Source of the DNA: Zymoseptoria tritici IPO323 | Taxonomy: Eukaryota; Ascomycota; Dothideomycetes; Mycosphaerellales; Mycosphaerellaceae | Length of the DNA: 64,000 bases | Direction of reading: 5' to 3' | NCBI RefSeq assembly: GCF_000219625.1 | Contig: NC_018218.1 | Span: 2,232,001 to 2,296,000 of the forward strand | Shown here: in pieces, positions 63,365-64,000 of the stretch | Layout: every line of letters starts with the position of its first letter | Position numbering within the stretch: position 1 is the stretch's first letter | Notes under the pieces: model-generated | Told to the model about the DNA's origin: nothing | The model's database searches: none | Seen by the model: the letters and a program-made list of their open reading frames with translations, nothing else | Position numbers and translations under genes: made by a program

Positions 63365-64000
63365 TCAAGCCATCTTGTAGTTGGTAGCAGGGCCAGTTGG
63401 GTTGTAGTTACGGCCAGGGTACTTGTCAAAGACACCGTTATCGAACTGCCCGAGCTGAGGGCAGCTCAAACCACCAATAACGGGACCGATGTACTTGTTG
63501 ACCAGGCTCGTGACTGGGTCCAAAGCGTTCAAAGCTTTGCTGGCGAAGTCTGGAATTCCCTGCTCGAGGAGCTGGAATGCGAAGCAAGCGAAGTTGTTGC
63601 CTTGGAACAGCGTGGTAGCATCATAGACACCTCCTGTGAGGTTTGCCACGTTGACGCCGGTGAAGCTGTTGGGCGTGCCGGTGTTGCCGCCGAACTTCAA
63701 GGTCCTTGGGTAGGCGAGGTAGCCGAGAGCGACATCTCCGACTACATCCTCAGCCTCGTATGGTGCGTAGGATGGGCGGCGGTACTGGGGAAAGATTAGA
63801 TCGGTCGAAAAATTGCGGATTTTGGTCATGTTTACCCAATTTTCGAGCACCTGCTCCTGTCCGCGCTTCCACACAAGGTTGCCAGACTCTCCTTTGACGC
63901 CGAAGAACGATTTGAAATTTTTCTTGTCAAGATATCCAGCCGGCTCGGCAGCTGAATGGTTGGACATCAAGTTGATGACGAAGTTGTACGCTGCAGGAAC
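63365..64000 (-). CDS. Heme-thiolate (chloro)peroxidase-like protein, 5' part missing
   Basis: The minus-strand reading frame is open from the window edge to a stop at 63,365-63,367, giving the last 211 residues. Blocks typical of fungal Peroxidase_2 (chloroperoxidase-like) proteins are present: MSNHSAAEPAGYLD, KSFFGVKGESGNLVW, GGNTGTPNSFTGVNVANLTGG, LFQGNNFACFAFQL and SCPQLGQFD. The N-terminal part, with the signal peptide and the Pro-Cys-Pro heme ligand, lies outside the window, so activity cannot be judged. These enzymes are usually secreted and use peroxide for halogenation or oxygenation, and many fungal paralogues are uncharacterised. Confidence 0.85.
   Translation of the reverse strand, partial: VPAAYNFVINLMSNHSAAEPAGYLDKKNFKSFFGVKGESGNLVWKRGQEQVLENWVNMTKIRNFSTDLIFPQYRRPSYAPYEAEDVVGDVALGYLAYPRTLKFGGNTGTPNSFTGVNVANLTGGVYDATTLFQGNNFACFAFQLLEQGIPDFASKALNALDPVTSLVNKYIGPVIGGLSCPQLGQFDNGVFDKYPGRNYNPTGPATNYKMA

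Noticed and set aside
1..64000. tRNA, rRNA, CRISPR array or replication origin
   Set aside because: No cloverleaf with A and B boxes, rRNA core or regularly spaced identical repeats was noticed; a covariance-model search would be needed for tRNA certainty.

Overview
The window is nuclear DNA from a filamentous ascomycete, most likely a Dothideomycete. This rests on gene content (GPI transamidase subunits, Iec3-type INO80 subunit, EglC-type GH17 glucanase, TRI12-type MFS pump, Med15, chloroperoxidase-like protein) and on gene structure: many 45-130 nt introns with GTRNGT donors, CTAAC/CTGAC branch sites and YAG acceptors. There are no operons, no CRISPR, and I found no tRNA or rRNA gene. Exon boundaries were worked out by hand by requiring canonical splice sites, an unbroken frame and family-like protein at each junction. 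Gene boundaries given are CDS, not UTR.

Layout. 0.6-7.3 kb: a three-exon protein of unknown function, GPI8 (GPI transamidase catalytic subunit), a UBE2G1-type ubiquitin-conjugating enzyme, an Iec3 subunit of INO80 and, divergently, the nucleolar RRM protein Nop13. 7.3-19.9 kb: a short inverted-repeat element, a secreted acidic repeat protein with dibasic sites (8.1-9.2 kb), kinesin-1, cysteine dioxygenase, the GTPase Rbg1/DRG1, and a 16-exon TRI12-family transporter. 19.9-22.7 kb: gene-poor, with a second inverted-repeat element and ORF debris. 22.7-33.4 kb: a SnoaL-like protein, mitochondrial pyruvate carrier and complex I NDUFA2 (divergent, sharing a 276 bp promoter), a third inverted-repeat element, a LigB-type dioxygenase, acyl-protein thioesterase 1, an SDR, a glutamine-synthetase-like enzyme and an R-SNARE. 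34-46 kb: a 64-residue membrane protein, degenerate tandem repeats, the very large Q-rich Med15, and a GPI-anchored GH17 glucanase. 46-50 kb: a divergent pair encoding the two halves of a Tm-1-like protein (PEP-hydrolase-like TIM barrel and UPF0261). 49.5-64 kb: Ctr86/ataxin-10, Hal2-type nucleotidase, a small helical protein, Luc7, GPI16 (second GPI transamidase subunit), a frameshifted protein of unknown function, and the 3' part of a heme-thiolate peroxidase gene running off the right edge.

Most genes are housekeeping. The items most worth following are: the secreted precursor-like protein with repeated motifs and two cationic His-rich segments ending in Lys-Arg (8.1-9.2 kb); a family of three short TIR elements sharing one terminal sequence; an in-frame transmembrane tail downstream of the APT1 stop codon; the split, divergent Tm-1-like pair; an SDR start codon interrupted by an intron; and two probable lesions (no usable acceptor for the last GPI16 intron, a one-base frameshift near 61,966).
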